A stretch of 64,000 nucleotides of DNA from Macrococcus lamae. GTDB taxonomy: Bacteria > Bacillota > Bacilli > Staphylococcales > Staphylococcaceae. A program made the position numbers and the translations under genes. This document shows positions 7,888 through 17,705 of the stretch, piece by piece. The notes under the pieces were generated by a model that worked only from the letters and a program-made list of their open reading frames with translations, did not search any database and had not been told where the DNA came from. Every line of letters begins with the position of its first letter. Positions within the stretch are counted from its first letter, which is position 1. The stretch is from contig NZ_SCWB01000009.1 in the NCBI RefSeq assembly GCF_004359545.1, positions 1-64,000 on the forward strand. Direction: 5' to 3'.

Positions 7888-9585
7888 ATGACATTATATA
7901 TCATCGTGCTGGTTATTGTCTTACTACTTATTGCTGTTGGTATTTTATTCTATAAACGTAATCAGAAGCGTGTTGCTCTCGAGCAAGTTGAAGCGCGAAA
8001 AGAAGAAGTAAAGGCGCTGCCATTTCAGGATGAACTGGTAAAAGTGAAACAGCTCACTGTTAAAGGTGAAGCAAATATGCGCTTTGAAAAATGGAAACGT
8101 GAATGGCAGACCGTCCTAACTGAAGATATTAAAGCTGTGGAGTTAACGATCAATGATGCAGACGCAGCTCTGGATAAATTTAAATTTTCTCAAAGCCAGG
8201 AAAAAGTGGAAGAAAGTCATCAGATTCTCGATCAGATCGAAAAGAAATATAATAATATTTCGGCTGATATCAATAACTATGTCAGCAGTGCAAAGTCAGA
8301 TCAAGTAAAATATGAAGAATGTCGCACGATTTACCGGGAAGCAAAAAGAGATGTGCTTGCCAATCGTCATCAATACGGCGATGCAGCTAAGCCACTTGAA
8401 GATAATATCGAATTGTTTACACCAAGAATTGATGAATATGTTCAGTATGCTAATGAAGGAAACTATGATACGGCGCACTTGCAGATTACTGAACTGCACC
8501 ATCAGATGACTCGCCTTAAAGAAGATATGGATGAGATTCCGTTGCTTATTCGAGACGTCCAGAAGGAACTACCAGGTCAGTTCCAGGATGTCCGCTATGG
8601 CTGTCGTGACCTGAAAGTGGAAGGATACAATCTTGACCATGTCAAAGTGGACAGTAACCTTCAGACATTAAAAGGGAAACTCAATCTTGTAGAACCATTG
8701 ATAGCTCGTCTCCAGCTTGATGAGGCAGAAGAGATCATCAGTGAGATCAATACTTCTCTTGACGATATGCTGGAGCTGGTGGAAATCGAAGTGAAAGCAA
8801 AGAACAGCGTGGAGAAATCACGGGAAATTATTACCGATGAATTATTTTATGCGAAAGATATGAACTATACGCTTCGCACAGAAATAGAATATGTGAAAGA
8901 AAACTATCATATTAATGAAGAAGATATTCAGAGGGTGCGTCAATATGACAATGAAATTCAGAGTTTGATTGGCATATATGATGAAATTTTAAGTGAGATG
9001 GCTAAATCTGCTGTCCGCTATTCAGAAGTAGAAGATAATCTTCAGTATATCAAGGATCACGTTGCAGTTATCAATGACAATCAGGAGAAAATCCAGCATC
9101 ATTTGACAGCACTTCGTGAATACGAACGAGAAGCACAGCAGCATACGCTGAAGATTCAAAGTCGTAAAGAAGAAGTATTCAGACGACTGTTAGCATCGAA
9201 TCTTGCGAGCGTTCCAGAACGCTTCATTATTATGAAGAACGAGATAGATATAGAAACACGGGAAGTTCATAGTCTGTTTAACAAACGGCCGATGAATGTT
9301 GAGTATGTCCGTGATAAAGTCAACAAAGTGCTTGTCACTATGAATACTTTTGAGCAGGAAGCGGTAGATGTACTGGACAACGCTAGGTACGCAGAAGCAT
9401 TGATTCAATATGGCAACCGCTACCGAAAAGATCGTTCTGATGTCAATAAAGATTTGAACGAAGCAGAACGCCTGTTCAGCAACAACCGCTACAAACGTGC
9501 AGTGGAGATTGCAGAGGCGGCCATCGAACGCGTAGAACCAGGTGCGACGGAAAAAATCGAGCAGCGTCTCCATCAGATGAATTAA
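7888..9585 (+). CDS. ezrA: Septation ring formation regulator EzrA
   Basis: This membrane-anchored division protein restrains FtsZ ring assembly and helps coordinate cell wall synthesis. It has one N-terminal transmembrane helix (about residues 3-22, TLYIIVLVIVLLLIAVGILF) followed by a long cytoplasmic coiled-coil body with repeated EE/K/L heptads, 565 residues in all. An in-frame TTG six codons upstream lies inside the TGGAGGG ribosome site, so the ATG at 7888 is chosen. The conserved patch near the C-terminus (DLNEAERLFSNNRYKRAVEI) is present. It precedes the nifZ-thiI pair, as in staphylococci, but is separated from it by a terminator. Confidence 0.96.
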   Translation: MTLYIIVLVIVLLLIAVGILFYKRNQKRVALEQVEARKEEVKALPFQDELVKVKQLTVKGEANMRFEKWKREWQTVLTEDIKAVELTINDADAALDKFKFSQSQEKVEESHQILDQIEKKYNNISADINNYVSSAKSDQVKYEECRTIYREAKRDVLANRHQYGDAAKPLEDNIELFTPRIDEYVQYANEGNYDTAHLQITELHHQMTRLKEDMDEIPLLIRDVQKELPGQFQDVRYGCRDLKVEGYNLDHVKVDSNLQTLKGKLNLVEPLIARLQLDEAEEIISEINTSLDDMLELVEIEVKAKNSVEKSREIITDELFYAKDMNYTLRTEIEYVKENYHINEEDIQRVRQYDNEIQSLIGIYDEILSEMAKSAVRYSEVEDNLQYIKDHVAVINDNQEKIQHHLTALREYEREAQQHTLKIQSRKEEVFRRLLASNLASVPERFIIMKNEIDIETREVHSLFNKRPMNVEYVRDKVNKVLVTMNTFEQEAVDVLDNARYAEALIQYGNRYRKDRSDVNKDLNEAERLFSNNRYKRAVEIAEAAIERVEPGATEKIEQRLHQMN

Positions 9586-9591
9586 CAGATA

Positions 9592-9624
9592 GAAAAAGAC
9601 TTGAATCAAGTCTTTTTCTTTTTT
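9592..9624 (+). terminator. ezrA terminator
   Basis: A 12-bp stem (GAAAAAGACTTG / CAAGTCTTTTTC) with a 3-base loop is followed by TTTTTTA. Confidence 0.88.
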
Positions 9625-9658
9625 ATGGTATAGTATTACAATATTAATGAGGTGACCT

Positions 9659-10795
9659 ATGATTTATTTCGATAATTGTGCAACGACAAAGCCCGATCCG
9701 GCGGTATTGTCGACATATACAAAGATTAATGAGGAATTTTATTTTAACGCGGCTAGCCCGCACAAGATGGGTCTGGAGACGAATCAGCTTCAGGAAGAGG
9801 CACGCAGTCAGATTAGGACCATTTTAAAGCTCGACCATCAGAGCATTATTTTTACGAGTGGAGCGACAGAGTCCAATAATATGGCTCTGACAGGGATGGC
9901 TAGAGCTAAGAAAGCATTTGGCAGCACCATTATTACGACAAAACTTGAACATCCTTCTGTCCTTGAAACATTACGAACCCTCGAGCAGGAAGGTTTCGTT
10001 GTCAAATACGTAAAGTTCAAGGAAGACGGTACAATGGACATGGACCATTTCGCAGAATTATTGTCTAATGATGTGATATTAGTATCAGTCATGCATGTCA
10101 ACAATGTAATGGGAGCTATTCTCCCGATCAGTGAAATAGCGGAAAGGCTGAAGGACTATCCGAAAATTCATTTCCATGTCGACTGTGTACAGTCTTTCGG
10201 AAAGATGCCGCTTGTTATAGAGGGTGTTGACAGCTTCAGCCTGAGCGGTCATAAGTTCGGCGGTCTGAAAGGGCAGGGAATTCTCGTTATCAGTCAGCTG
10301 CGCAACATCACGCAGACCATATTTGGTGGAGGACAGGAATATGGTTACCGGTCCGGCACATCGAATGTAGCTGTCAATGTCACTATGAGTAAAGCGATGC
10401 GTCTTGCATCAGAAAATATGGATATGCAGCGTGCACGATTATATCAGTTCAAGCAGGACATCGAAAACTTTGTCAAACAGTTTCCCGGTATACGACTGAA
10501 CTCTCATCCAAATGGTGCGCCCCATATTGTCAACTTCTCATTTGTCGGCATTAAAGGTGAAGTCATAGTCAATGCTTTCAGTGAGCGGGGAATTATGATT
10601 TCAACGACGAGCGCATGCTCGTCAAAACGAGCAAAGCTGAATGAAACTCTGACAGCGCTGCATGTGCCGGAAGATGCCATTACAGGCAGTGTCCGAGTGT
10701 CATTTTCTAAAGATAATACAGTTGAAGAAATCGCTGGATTTAAGGCCGCATTTAAGGAAATATATAGTCAAGTAGAGGAGTTATTAAAAAAATGA
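9659..10795 (+). CDS. nifZ: Cysteine desulfurase partnered with ThiI
   Basis: This PLP enzyme takes sulfur from cysteine and passes it as persulfide to ThiI. The PLP lysine is in [10 protein letters not shown] (Lys about 199) and the active cysteine in [12 protein letters not shown] (Cys about 320). The ATESNN and HVDCVQSFG motifs also fit the NifS/IscS fold. At 378 residues it is of normal length. Its stop overlaps the thiI start by four bases (ATGA), which implies translational coupling and a dedicated role in tRNA 4-thiouridine and possibly thiazole sulfur supply. The name follows the Bacillus convention. Confidence 0.93.
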   Translation: MIYFDNCATTKPDPAVLSTYTKINEEFYFNAASPHKMGLETNQLQEEARSQIRTILKLDHQSIIFTSGATESNNMALTGMARAKKAFGSTIITTKLEHPSVLETLRTLEQEGFVVKYVKFKEDGTMDMDHFAELLSNDVILVSVMHVNNVMGAILPISEIAERLKDYPKIHFHVDCVQSFGKMPLVIEGVDSFSLSGHKFGGLKGQGILVISQLRNITQTIFGGGQEYGYRSGTSNVAVNVTMSKAMRLASENMDMQRARLYQFKQDIENFVKQFPGIRLNSHPNGAPHIVNFSFVGIKGEVIVNAFSERGIMISTTSACSSKRAKLNETLTALHVPEDAITGSVRVSFSKDNTVEEIAGFKAAFKEIYSQVEELLKK

Positions 10796-11997
10796 AATAT
10801 AATAGAGTATTAGTACGTTATGGTGAGTTGACGCTGAAAACGGGAAACCGTCATCACTTTATCAGCCAGCTGAAAGGAAATGTAAAGTATGCATTAATTC
10901 CGCTTTCCGGCTATCATGTCATCGCTGAACGAGACAGAATGTTCATAGACCTTGAACCGGAAACTGATATTGAAGATGTGATGAAGCGAGTATCCAAAGT
11001 ATTCGGCATTCAATCAATCAGCCCGGTCGTCCGCACGACGCAGAAAATTGATGAGATAATAGAAGCAGCTGTCGGCACTGCAAAGGAAATTGATGAAGCT
11101 GATGCGACATTTAAAGTCGATGTTAAACGCTCAGATAAACAGTTTCCTCACGATACATTTGAACTGCAGAGTATGCTTGGTGGTGAGATACTGAAAAACA
11201 CAGAACATTTGACTGTTCAGGTGAAAAAGCCGGACTTTACCATACATGTTGAAGTGAGAAAAGAAGGCGTCTACATCTATTCACGAGTCATTAAAGGAGC
11301 AGGTGGACTGCCGGTCGGCACAGGCGGGAAGACGCTATTGATGTTATCAGGTGGTATCGACTCACCAGTAGCAGGAATAGAAGTGATGAAGCGCGGTGTA
11401 ACAATCGAGGCGATTCACTTTCATTCACCACCCTTCACAAGTGAAGAAGCGAAGCAGAAAGTTATCGATCTGACACGCATTATGGCTGAAACAACTGGTG
11501 TCATTAAACTTCATCTTGTACCATTTACAGATATTCAGAAAACGATTCATAAAGTCATTCCTGAAAATATGACGATGACATCGACAAGACGCATGATGCT
11601 GAAGATTGCTGAACAAGTAGCACATCAAATCGATGCAAAGGCTATCGTTAATGGTGAAAATCTCGGACAAGTGGCTAGTCAGACATTGGGAAGCATGTAT
11701 ACGATCAATGCTGTCACATCTATGCCGATTCTACGTCCGCTGCTGACTCTTGACAAAGAAGATATTATTTTAAAAGCAAAAGCTATCGGTACATTTGAAA
11801 CTTCTATCAAGCCGTTTGAAGACTGCTGTACTATTTTTACTCCGAAAAACCCAAAGACGAACCCACGTCTTGATAAGATGGAAAAATTTGAAAATAACTA
11901 TGACTTTGAACCGTTGATTGCTGAGGCCATCAACAACATAGAAGTATTGACAATCAATAAAGAGAAAATGAGCACGCAATTTAACGATCTGCTATAA
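10792..11997 (+). CDS. thiI: tRNA 4-thiouridine synthetase ThiI
   Basis: This enzyme adenylates U8 of tRNA and inserts sulfur to make 4-thiouridine; it is also linked to thiamine thiazole synthesis. The N-terminal ferredoxin-like and THUMP domains span about residues 1-170. The PP-loop ATP-binding motif [13 protein letters not shown] follows at about 180-192. The C-terminal rhodanese domain of enterobacterial ThiI is absent, as usual in Firmicutes, and the 401-residue length agrees. It overlaps nifZ by four bases. It is followed after 12 bases by a glycerophosphodiesterase gene and may be cotranscribed with it. Confidence 0.96.
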   Translation: MKYNRVLVRYGELTLKTGNRHHFISQLKGNVKYALIPLSGYHVIAERDRMFIDLEPETDIEDVMKRVSKVFGIQSISPVVRTTQKIDEIIEAAVGTAKEIDEADATFKVDVKRSDKQFPHDTFELQSMLGGEILKNTEHLTVQVKKPDFTIHVEVRKEGVYIYSRVIKGAGGLPVGTGGKTLLMLSGGIDSPVAGIEVMKRGVTIEAIHFHSPPFTSEEAKQKVIDLTRIMAETTGVIKLHLVPFTDIQKTIHKVIPENMTMTSTRRMMLKIAEQVAHQIDAKAIVNGENLGQVASQTLGSMYTINAVTSMPILRPLLTLDKEDIILKAKAIGTFETSIKPFEDCCTIFTPKNPKTNPRLDKMEKFENNYDFEPLIAEAINNIEVLTINKEKMSTQFNDLL

Positions 11998-12009
11998 GGA
12001 GGACTTGTT

Positions 12010-12834
12010 ATGCTGACTAAAAATGTTGTCATCGCACATAGAGGTGCATCTGGATATGCACCTGAGCATACCTTTTCATCTTATGATATGAGCCATTTTG
12101 ATATGAAAGCTGATTATATAGAGCTTGATGTTCAGATGACGCTTGATGGTGAAATCATTATCATGCATGATGAAACAGTGGAACGTACAGCAGGTCTGCC
12201 AGGCATCATTAAAGAAATGACGCTCGAGCAGATTAAGCAGCTTGATGTTGGCAGCTGGTATAATGAGAAGTTTCCTGAATTACAGCAGGATTTTTATGCG
12301 GGTCAGACCATTCCAACATTAGAAGAAGTCATCAGTCGATATGGTGCAGTCAACTATTACATTGAAACGAAAGCCCCGGAAGTGTATCCGGGTATGGAAG
12401 AACGACTTGTTGAAATATTAGACAGACATCAGCTGCTGACACCGGAGAGGCTGACTGGTAATCAAACAGTCATTCAATCGTTCAGTCTGGAGAGTCTCAT
12501 AAAAGTCCATAATCTGGTACCTGGTATGCCGCTCTTACTGCTCACAAAAAAGGAAGTACTACGCAATATGACAGATGATGACCTAAAACAAATCAATCAT
12601 TTTGTCTATGCAGTAGGACCAAGCATTAAAGACCTCGATCAACCATTGATTGAGCGCATGCATGGAATCGGCTTTCTCGTCTTTCCTTATACACTTAATC
12701 AGCCTGACGATATGACGCGTTTGATCGATGCCGGTATTGATGGTGCTTTTACAAATTATGCTGACAGATTAAGAACAGCTTTCAATGCTGAAAACAGTGA
12801 GATCTTTGAGGAATTAAATCGCTCAGTAGACTAA
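12010..12834 (+). CDS. Glycerophosphodiester phosphodiesterase family protein
   Basis: This GDPD-family TIM barrel hydrolyses glycerophosphodiesters to glycerol-3-phosphate and an alcohol. The signature IAHRGASGYAPEHT (residues about 8-21) and the metal and acid segment IELDVQMTLDGEIIIMHDE give the catalytic His, Glu, Asp and second His. There is no signal peptide, so it is cytosolic and UgpQ-like rather than secreted GlpQ. It has a strong AGGAGG site. It sits tightly behind thiI and 30 bases before a TSUP transporter gene, so one transcript is plausible, though no functional link to ThiI is apparent. Confidence 0.92.
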   Translation: MLTKNVVIAHRGASGYAPEHTFSSYDMSHFDMKADYIELDVQMTLDGEIIIMHDETVERTAGLPGIIKEMTLEQIKQLDVGSWYNEKFPELQQDFYAGQTIPTLEEVISRYGAVNYYIETKAPEVYPGMEERLVEILDRHQLLTPERLTGNQTVIQSFSLESLIKVHNLVPGMPLLLLTKKEVLRNMTDDDLKQINHFVYAVGPSIKDLDQPLIERMHGIGFLVFPYTLNQPDDMTRLIDAGIDGAFTNYADRLRTAFNAENSEIFEELNRSVD

Positions 12835-12864
12835 GGAATAATTAACTAAAAAGAGGGACAGCTT

Positions 12865-13635
12865 ATGGATATACAGATGCTTTTAATTATTATTTTCTTC
12901 GGTTTTCTAGCAGCATTTATCGATGCAGTAGTGGGTGGGGGTGGTCTCATTTCTATTCCTGCGCTGCTTGCAACCGGCATGAATCCTGCTACTGCACTTG
13001 GTACAAATAAGCTTGCAAGTTCATTCGGTTCATTGACGTCGACAGTATCGTTTATCAAATCAGGGAAAGTAGACTTCCATATTGTCGGAAAGCTGTTTCC
13101 CCTGTCTTTTATATTCTCTATTTTTGGAGCATTGACAGCCACTTATTTGCCATCGGCTCTATTGAAGCCGATTGTCATTATCATGCTGACGCTTGTTCTT
13201 ATCTATACACTTTTTAATAAGGACTGGGGTTCAACGACAACTTATAAGAAGCTGTCGCCGCTAAAGTCAGTGGTTTTCATCTGTGTCGTCGGATTAATCG
13301 GTTTTTATGACGGCTTTTTAGGCGGCGGTACAGGAAGCTTTCTGCTCTTCAGCCTGTTAATTATTGGCTTTGATTTTCTAAGAGCGGCAGGCAACGCAAA
13401 ATTTCTCAACTTTGCGTCAAACTTAGGAGCGCTGCTGCTCTTCATGTATTTAGGCAAGGTGGATTATACAGTTGGTCTCTGTATGGGACTTGCAATGGTA
13501 GCCGGAAGTTATGCCGGCAGTCAGTTTGCGCTTAAGAAAGGTGTTTCCTATGTCAAGCTGCTCTTCATTATAGTGACCGTGCTGCTCATCGGCAAGAACG
13601 CCTGGGATTACATCACAACCCATTTCTTCAACTAA
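12865..13635 (+). CDS. TSUP/TauE-SafE family membrane exporter
   Basis: This 256-residue integral membrane protein has seven or eight hydrophobic segments. Two family motifs are visible: the N-terminal GFLAAFIDAVVGGGGLISIPAL and, in the second repeat, GFYDGFLGGGTGSF. The family moves sulfite, sulfoacetate or other sulfur-containing and organic anions, but the substrate here is unknown. A GAGGGA site precedes the ATG. Co-location with the sulfur-relay genes nifZ-thiI is suggestive but weak evidence for sulfur transport. It converges with the NAD kinase gene, and no strong terminator was noticed between them. Confidence 0.88.
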   Translation: MDIQMLLIIIFFGFLAAFIDAVVGGGGLISIPALLATGMNPATALGTNKLASSFGSLTSTVSFIKSGKVDFHIVGKLFPLSFIFSIFGALTATYLPSALLKPIVIIMLTLVLIYTLFNKDWGSTTTYKKLSPLKSVVFICVVGLIGFYDGFLGGGTGSFLLFSLLIIGFDFLRAAGNAKFLNFASNLGALLLFMYLGKVDYTVGLCMGLAMVAGSYAGSQFALKKGVSYVKLLFIIVTVLLIGKNAWDYITTHFFN

Positions 13636-13659
13636 TATCAAAGAGGGTTCATATATGGA

Positions 13660-14460
13660 TTAAAGGAAGTTACGTCTTACTTTATGCCAGAATGAGTTCT
13701 CTTTGATTTTTAATGTTTTGATAACTTTTTCGCTGATTTTCACTGAAATGAAGTCTGTGTACTGTATCGATAAAGCTTCGTTATCAAGACCCATGATTGG
13801 ATAGTAGTTGCCGGATTTATCCAGTCTCAGTGTCAGTTCACGCTGATCGCTTAAGACTACCGGGCTGCCAAGGGTACGGTAATTATTATTGTTCAGTGAA
13901 GCAATTTCTGTCATCTGCATACTTTTTAGCTTAGGGTCGACGACAGCACCGCCGAGCGATTTATTGTAACCGGTTGATCCTGTCGGTGTAGAGATCAATA
14001 ATCCATCACCCCGGAATGTCTCAAAATGGGTATCATCAATTGTAACATTCATAGTCATAGACTTAATAATAGAAGATTTAATATAAAAATCGTTCAGACA
14101 GTAGTAAGTCATCTCGTTGTTCAAGTTGATTTCAAGTACCGGGTAGCGTCTAACTTCAGTCGTTTCATTCTTAACAGCGGCGCGAAGATTAGAAGTGTCG
14201 TCTATATGGAAGTCTGAGTATAAATATTTCTGGTCGCTTGTGGAGATTCCGACATAAATAGCATCCTGGCGGAAATTGGTTTTACGTACGGATTGCAGGA
14301 AAGCTCCATCTCCGCCGATCGATGCGATAATATCAGCATCTTCGGAATTTTCAACGACTTCGAAACCATGTGCCACTGCAAGGTCAGCGACTTTATTTTT
14401 TTGAGCGATGACTTCTGGATCACGCGAAGTGAAGAAATAAAACTTATTTCTAGCATTCAT
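13660..14460 (-). CDS. nadK: NAD kinase
   Basis: This enzyme phosphorylates NAD to NADP using ATP. The catalytic GGDG motif is at about residues 49-52 (IASIGGDGAFLQ). The second conserved region SPTGSTGYNKSLGG is near 155-168, preceded by the CLNDFYIKSS nucleotide-binding segment. The 266-residue length fits the Gram-positive PpnK/NadK class. AGGAGG lies 8 bases upstream of the ATG. It is divergent from sppA across 85 bases. Downstream, on the minus strand, it ends close to the exporter gene. Confidence 0.96.
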   Translation of the reverse strand: MNARNKFYFFTSRDPEVIAQKNKVADLAVAHGFEVVENSEDADIIASIGGDGAFLQSVRKTNFRQDAIYVGISTSDQKYLYSDFHIDDTSNLRAAVKNETTEVRRYPVLEINLNNEMTYYCLNDFYIKSSIIKSMTMNVTIDDTHFETFRGDGLLISTPTGSTGYNKSLGGAVVDPKLKSMQMTEIASLNNNNYRTLGSPVVLSDQRELTLRLDKSGNYYPIMGLDNEALSIQYTDFISVKISEKVIKTLKIKENSFWHKVRRNFL

Positions 14461-14545
14461 GGAAAATTCCTCCTAGTGTTATGATTAATATATACTTTCT
14501 GCTATTATTATAGATGTAAATAAAACCATTTGAAAGGATGATCAT

Positions 14546-15550
14546 ATGAACAAGCGAATCATAGCACTGTTGATTGCAGCTGCATTATTTATTCTTGCGA
14601 TTGCGTCTTCGTTATTTACAAGTAACTTCACCTCAGACTTTTCGAAAGAATTAGAAGGGTTGAACAAACCTGGAACATTAGAAGAAACAACTATTTCCGG
14701 CAGCGATGCGACAAAGAAAATTGCACGTGTAGAAGTGGACGGTGTCATTCAGGATACAGGAGAACCATCTTTATGGGCAAATGAATCATATAATCATCAG
14801 ACGATAATGACAGAATTCGAAAAAATTAAAGATGACAGCTCAATTAAAGGTGTCCTTCTCGTCGTCAACTCACCAGGCGGCGGTGTATACGAAAGCGCAG
14901 AAATACATAATAAACTTGAAGAAATTAAAGCTAAAAATAAAAAAATCTATGTAGCGATGAAAAATATGGCTGCATCAGGTGGTTATTACATCTCAACGCC
15001 AGCCGATAAAATTTTCGCTTCAAGAGAAACCTTGACAGGGTCACTCGGTGTTATCATGCAGTCGACAAACTACAAAGAACTGGCTGATAAATATGGCGTT
15101 AAATTCAATACGATCAAAAGCGGCGAGCATAAAGATATTATGAGTCCGACGAAAGAAATGGATGCTTCAGAACGTAAAATACTGCAGTCACTTGTCGATG
15201 AAAGTTATAGTCAGTTTGTAAAAGTCATTTCAGATGGCAGAGACATGCCCGCTGATAAAGTAAGACAGCTGGCAGACGGCAGAGTATATTCCGGACTTCA
15301 AGCTCAAAAAAATGGTTTAGTTGATGAACTCGGTCTTGAAGAAGATGCACTGAAGGCATTAAAGAAAGAAATAAAATCAGATAAAGCAGAAGTGATAGAA
15401 TTCACACAGCCGGACTCTATTTTCGGATCTAATCCACTTGCAGCAAAATCATTGATGTCCAGGCTGACCGGTCAGAGTGATGTAGCTGCTATTAAAGAAT
15501 TGATGGCACAACGCCATGGCACAACGCCGATGTATTTATACGGAGAGTAG
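14546..15550 (+). CDS. sppA: Signal peptide peptidase SppA
   Basis: This membrane-bound serine/lysine-dyad protease degrades cleaved signal peptides. An N-terminal transmembrane helix (about residues 5-23) is followed by the S49 domain. The nucleophile is Ser144 in NMAASGGYYIS and the general base Lys196 in SGEHKDIMSP, with the usual spacing of 52 residues. At 334 residues it is the short single-domain form typical of Bacillus and staphylococci. It is followed, with almost no gap, by an RDD-family membrane protein, the same pairing as sppA-yteJ in Bacillus. Confidence 0.95.
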   Translation: MNKRIIALLIAAALFILAIASSLFTSNFTSDFSKELEGLNKPGTLEETTISGSDATKKIARVEVDGVIQDTGEPSLWANESYNHQTIMTEFEKIKDDSSIKGVLLVVNSPGGGVYESAEIHNKLEEIKAKNKKIYVAMKNMAASGGYYISTPADKIFASRETLTGSLGVIMQSTNYKELADKYGVKFNTIKSGEHKDIMSPTKEMDASERKILQSLVDESYSQFVKVISDGRDMPADKVRQLADGRVYSGLQAQKNGLVDELGLEEDALKALKKEIKSDKAEVIEFTQPDSIFGSNPLAAKSLMSRLTGQSDVAAIKELMAQRHGTTPMYLYGE

Positions 15551-15559
15551 GTGGTAACT

Positions 15560-16096
15560 ATGAATGAACGCGTAATTTATCCATCATCACCTCTCGAAGG
15601 TTATGAGCAGGATGTTATTTACAGCACACATGCAGGTTTCGGGTCGCGGTTACTAGCTTACTTGATTGACGCGATAATCATTTGGTGTATTAAGCAGATT
15701 TTAATCGATCCGCTGATGTCTCAATTTAATTTAACTGATCAGCACGTCGTAGCACCGATATTCAGTGCAGCCAATATTGCCAGCGCACTGGTCTATTTTC
15801 TTTATTTTGTGCTGATGACATGGTTCTTCAGAGCAACAATCGGTAAGATGATCATGGGGTTAAAAGTTGTTTCTTATAATGACGAGCCGATGACATTCTT
15901 CCGGATTGTCGTCAGAGAAGTATTCGGTAGATACATCAGCAATTTTTTCCTGAATCTTTTATACCTTGTTGTACTGTTCAATCCGAGCAGACAAGGGATA
16001 CATGATGTGCTGAGTGATACTATTGTAGTCAAAGAACAGCAGGAAAGACTACGTGACCGACTGACACATGTGAGACATGTGGTTCAGCCAAAATAG
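15560..16096 (+). CDS. RDD family membrane protein (YteJ-like)
   Basis: This 178-residue protein has three hydrophobic segments after a polar N-terminus. The RDD domain begins at about residue 27 (GFGSRLLAYLIDAIIIW, with the R-D pair) and includes GKMIMGLKVVS. Its function is not established; some RDD proteins are implicated in sodium transport. An in-frame GTG at 15551 abuts the sppA stop, but AGGTGG sits about 5 bases before the ATG at 15560, which is therefore preferred. Likely cotranscribed with sppA. Confidence 0.87.
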   Translation: MNERVIYPSSPLEGYEQDVIYSTHAGFGSRLLAYLIDAIIIWCIKQILIDPLMSQFNLTDQHVVAPIFSAANIASALVYFLYFVLMTWFFRATIGKMIMGLKVVSYNDEPMTFFRIVVREVFGRYISNFFLNLLYLVVLFNPSRQGIHDVLSDTIVVKEQQERLRDRLTHVRHVVQPK

Positions 16097-16158
16097 TTCG
16101 CTTTAGGCGCATTTCATGGTAAATTAAATACGAATAAACTATTCAGGAGGAACTAGTA

Positions 16159-16656
16159 ATGACTCAAATTACATTTAAAGATTCACCGGTTACACTGCTT
16201 GGCGAGCAAGTGACAGAAGGAACCATCGCACCCGATTTCTCAGCGCTCGCGAATGACTTATCTGTTCGCACATTGACTGACTATGAAGGCAAAAAGAAAC
16301 TGATCAACGTCGTCCCTTCACTTGATACTGGTGTTTGTGACCAGCAGACGAGACGCTTTAATGAAGAAGCTTCAGGAATCGACAACGCAGTAGTCATCAC
16401 AATTTCTGCTGACTTACCATTTGCACAGAAGAGATGGTGTGCAGCAAGCGGGCTTGATAATGTTGTGACATTAAGTGATCACAAAGACCTATCATTCGGT
16501 ACTGCTTATGGTGTAGTCATGGAAGAACTTAGATTGCTTGCACGTTCAGTATTTGTCTTGGATGCAGACAATAAAGTGGTTTACACTGAAATAGTATCTG
16601 AAGGAACAAACCATCCTGATTATGAAAATGCGCTTGACGCTTTAAAATCAATTTAA
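16159..16656 (+). CDS. tpx: Thiol peroxidase (atypical 2-Cys peroxiredoxin)
   Basis: This enzyme reduces hydrogen and alkyl peroxides using thioredoxin. The peroxidatic cysteine is Cys60 ([14 protein letters not shown]) and the resolving cysteine Cys94 ([10 protein letters not shown]), the arrangement specific to Tpx. Its 165 residues span the whole family. It has an AGGAGG site and its own terminator. The order tpx, ytxK, ackA matches the equivalent Bacillus cluster. Confidence 0.97.
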   Translation: MTQITFKDSPVTLLGEQVTEGTIAPDFSALANDLSVRTLTDYEGKKKLINVVPSLDTGVCDQQTRRFNEEASGIDNAVVITISADLPFAQKRWCAASGLDNVVTLSDHKDLSFGTAYGVVMEELRLLARSVFVLDADNKVVYTEIVSEGTNHPDYENALDALKSI

Positions 16657-16661
16657 TGACG

Positions 16662-16689
16662 CTGCCCTAACTTAGGGCAGTTTTTATTT
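16662..16689 (+). terminator. tpx terminator
   Basis: The inverted repeat CTGCCCTAA / TTAGGGCAG is followed by TTTTTATTT, just downstream of tpx. Confidence 0.88.
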
Positions 16690-16704
16690 GAAAGGAAATA
16701 TGAG

Positions 16705-17628
16705 ATGATTGAACAATTATTTGAAACGCTAGATAAAAAAGCGAAAGAACTTCAACTGGAGAACGGACACAGTTTTATTGAGAATTTAGGGCTGAGCATG
16801 GAAGATATTTATATGAATGATCGGACATTGCTTGAGCAGAGCACTACAGTAGAACGACGTAAAGCGTTTCAGTTTGCCTATTTAAGCATGTTAAAAGAAG
16901 AGATGATACAACCGAACCATCAGATGACGCCAGACAGTATCGGCTATCTTGTCAGCTATATCGTCCGTATGTTCATGGAAGATGAAAAACAGGCACAGTT
17001 GCTCGATATAACAAGCGGTACAGGTCATTTATCAGCCACTGTACATGAGCAGAATCCGGATAAAACGTTTACGCATTATCTTGTGGAAGTTGACCCGATA
17101 CTTGCAAGACTCAGCATCCATCTGTCGAATTTTCTCGAAATCCCGTTCAATGTCTATCCCCAGGATGCCATCATGCCGCTTAATGTATCAAATATGGATA
17201 TCGTCATCGGCGATCTGCCAGTCGGTTATTATCCTGTAGATGAGAGAAGTCATGATATGAAACTCGGATTTCAGGAAGGTCACAGTTTCTCACATCATCT
17301 GCTGATTGAACAGACGATTAATGCATTAAAGCCGGGAGGGCTGGCATTTTTAGTCGTGCCGAGTCAGTTGTTTGAACATGATAATGTGGAACAGTTACAA
17401 AAATTTATTGCAACAGAGACGATAATTCAGGCATTTCTTAATTTTCCATCAAGCTTATTCAAAACAGAATCCACTCGAAAATCACTGTTGATCTTAGAGC
17501 GGAAGAGTAGTAAAAAAACACCACCAGTAGAAGTCCTGCTAGCAAATATCCCGGATTTCAAAGATGAGCATCAAATGAAATCTTTCCTTGCTGATTTTAA
17601 TGAATGGTTCAAAGCTAATCGAAAATAA
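16705..17628 (+). CDS. ytxK: Class I SAM-dependent methyltransferase (YtxK-like)
   Basis: This 307-residue protein has an N-6 adenine-methylase-like fold. The SAM-binding motif I is LLDITSGTGHLSATV (about residues 99-113). The position of the catalytic (D/N)PPY motif reads IGDLPVGYY, a degenerate form. The target is unknown, and the altered motif makes a classical adenine methyltransferase activity uncertain. It lies directly upstream of ackA, as in Bacillus, and probably shares a transcript with it. There is no restriction partner nearby, so a restriction-modification role is unlikely. Confidence 0.88.
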   Translation: MIEQLFETLDKKAKELQLENGHSFIENLGLSMEDIYMNDRTLLEQSTTVERRKAFQFAYLSMLKEEMIQPNHQMTPDSIGYLVSYIVRMFMEDEKQAQLLDITSGTGHLSATVHEQNPDKTFTHYLVEVDPILARLSIHLSNFLEIPFNVYPQDAIMPLNVSNMDIVIGDLPVGYYPVDERSHDMKLGFQEGHSFSHHLLIEQTINALKPGGLAFLVVPSQLFEHDNVEQLQKFIATETIIQAFLNFPSSLFKTESTRKSLLILERKSSKKTPPVEVLLANIPDFKDEHQMKSFLADFNEWFKANRK

Positions 17629-17705
17629 CTGTAACTGTTATAATGATTGATAATATCCTGTATTAATGATTTAATATGAGAGTAGAACTTTTGAGGAGGA
17701 TATTC

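Noticed and set aside
9190-9609. 139-residue frame antisense to ezrA
   Set aside because: It is a shadow of the ezrA coding strand, rich in Phe and Leu from reverse reading, with no ribosome site.
16705-17628. YtxK as part of a restriction-modification system
   Set aside because: No endonuclease or specificity subunit is nearby, and the conserved tpx-ytxK-ackA order points to a housekeeping gene.
17629-17705. cre site for ackA
   Set aside because: ackA is often CcpA-controlled, but no sequence close to the cre consensus was found in the short gap before it.
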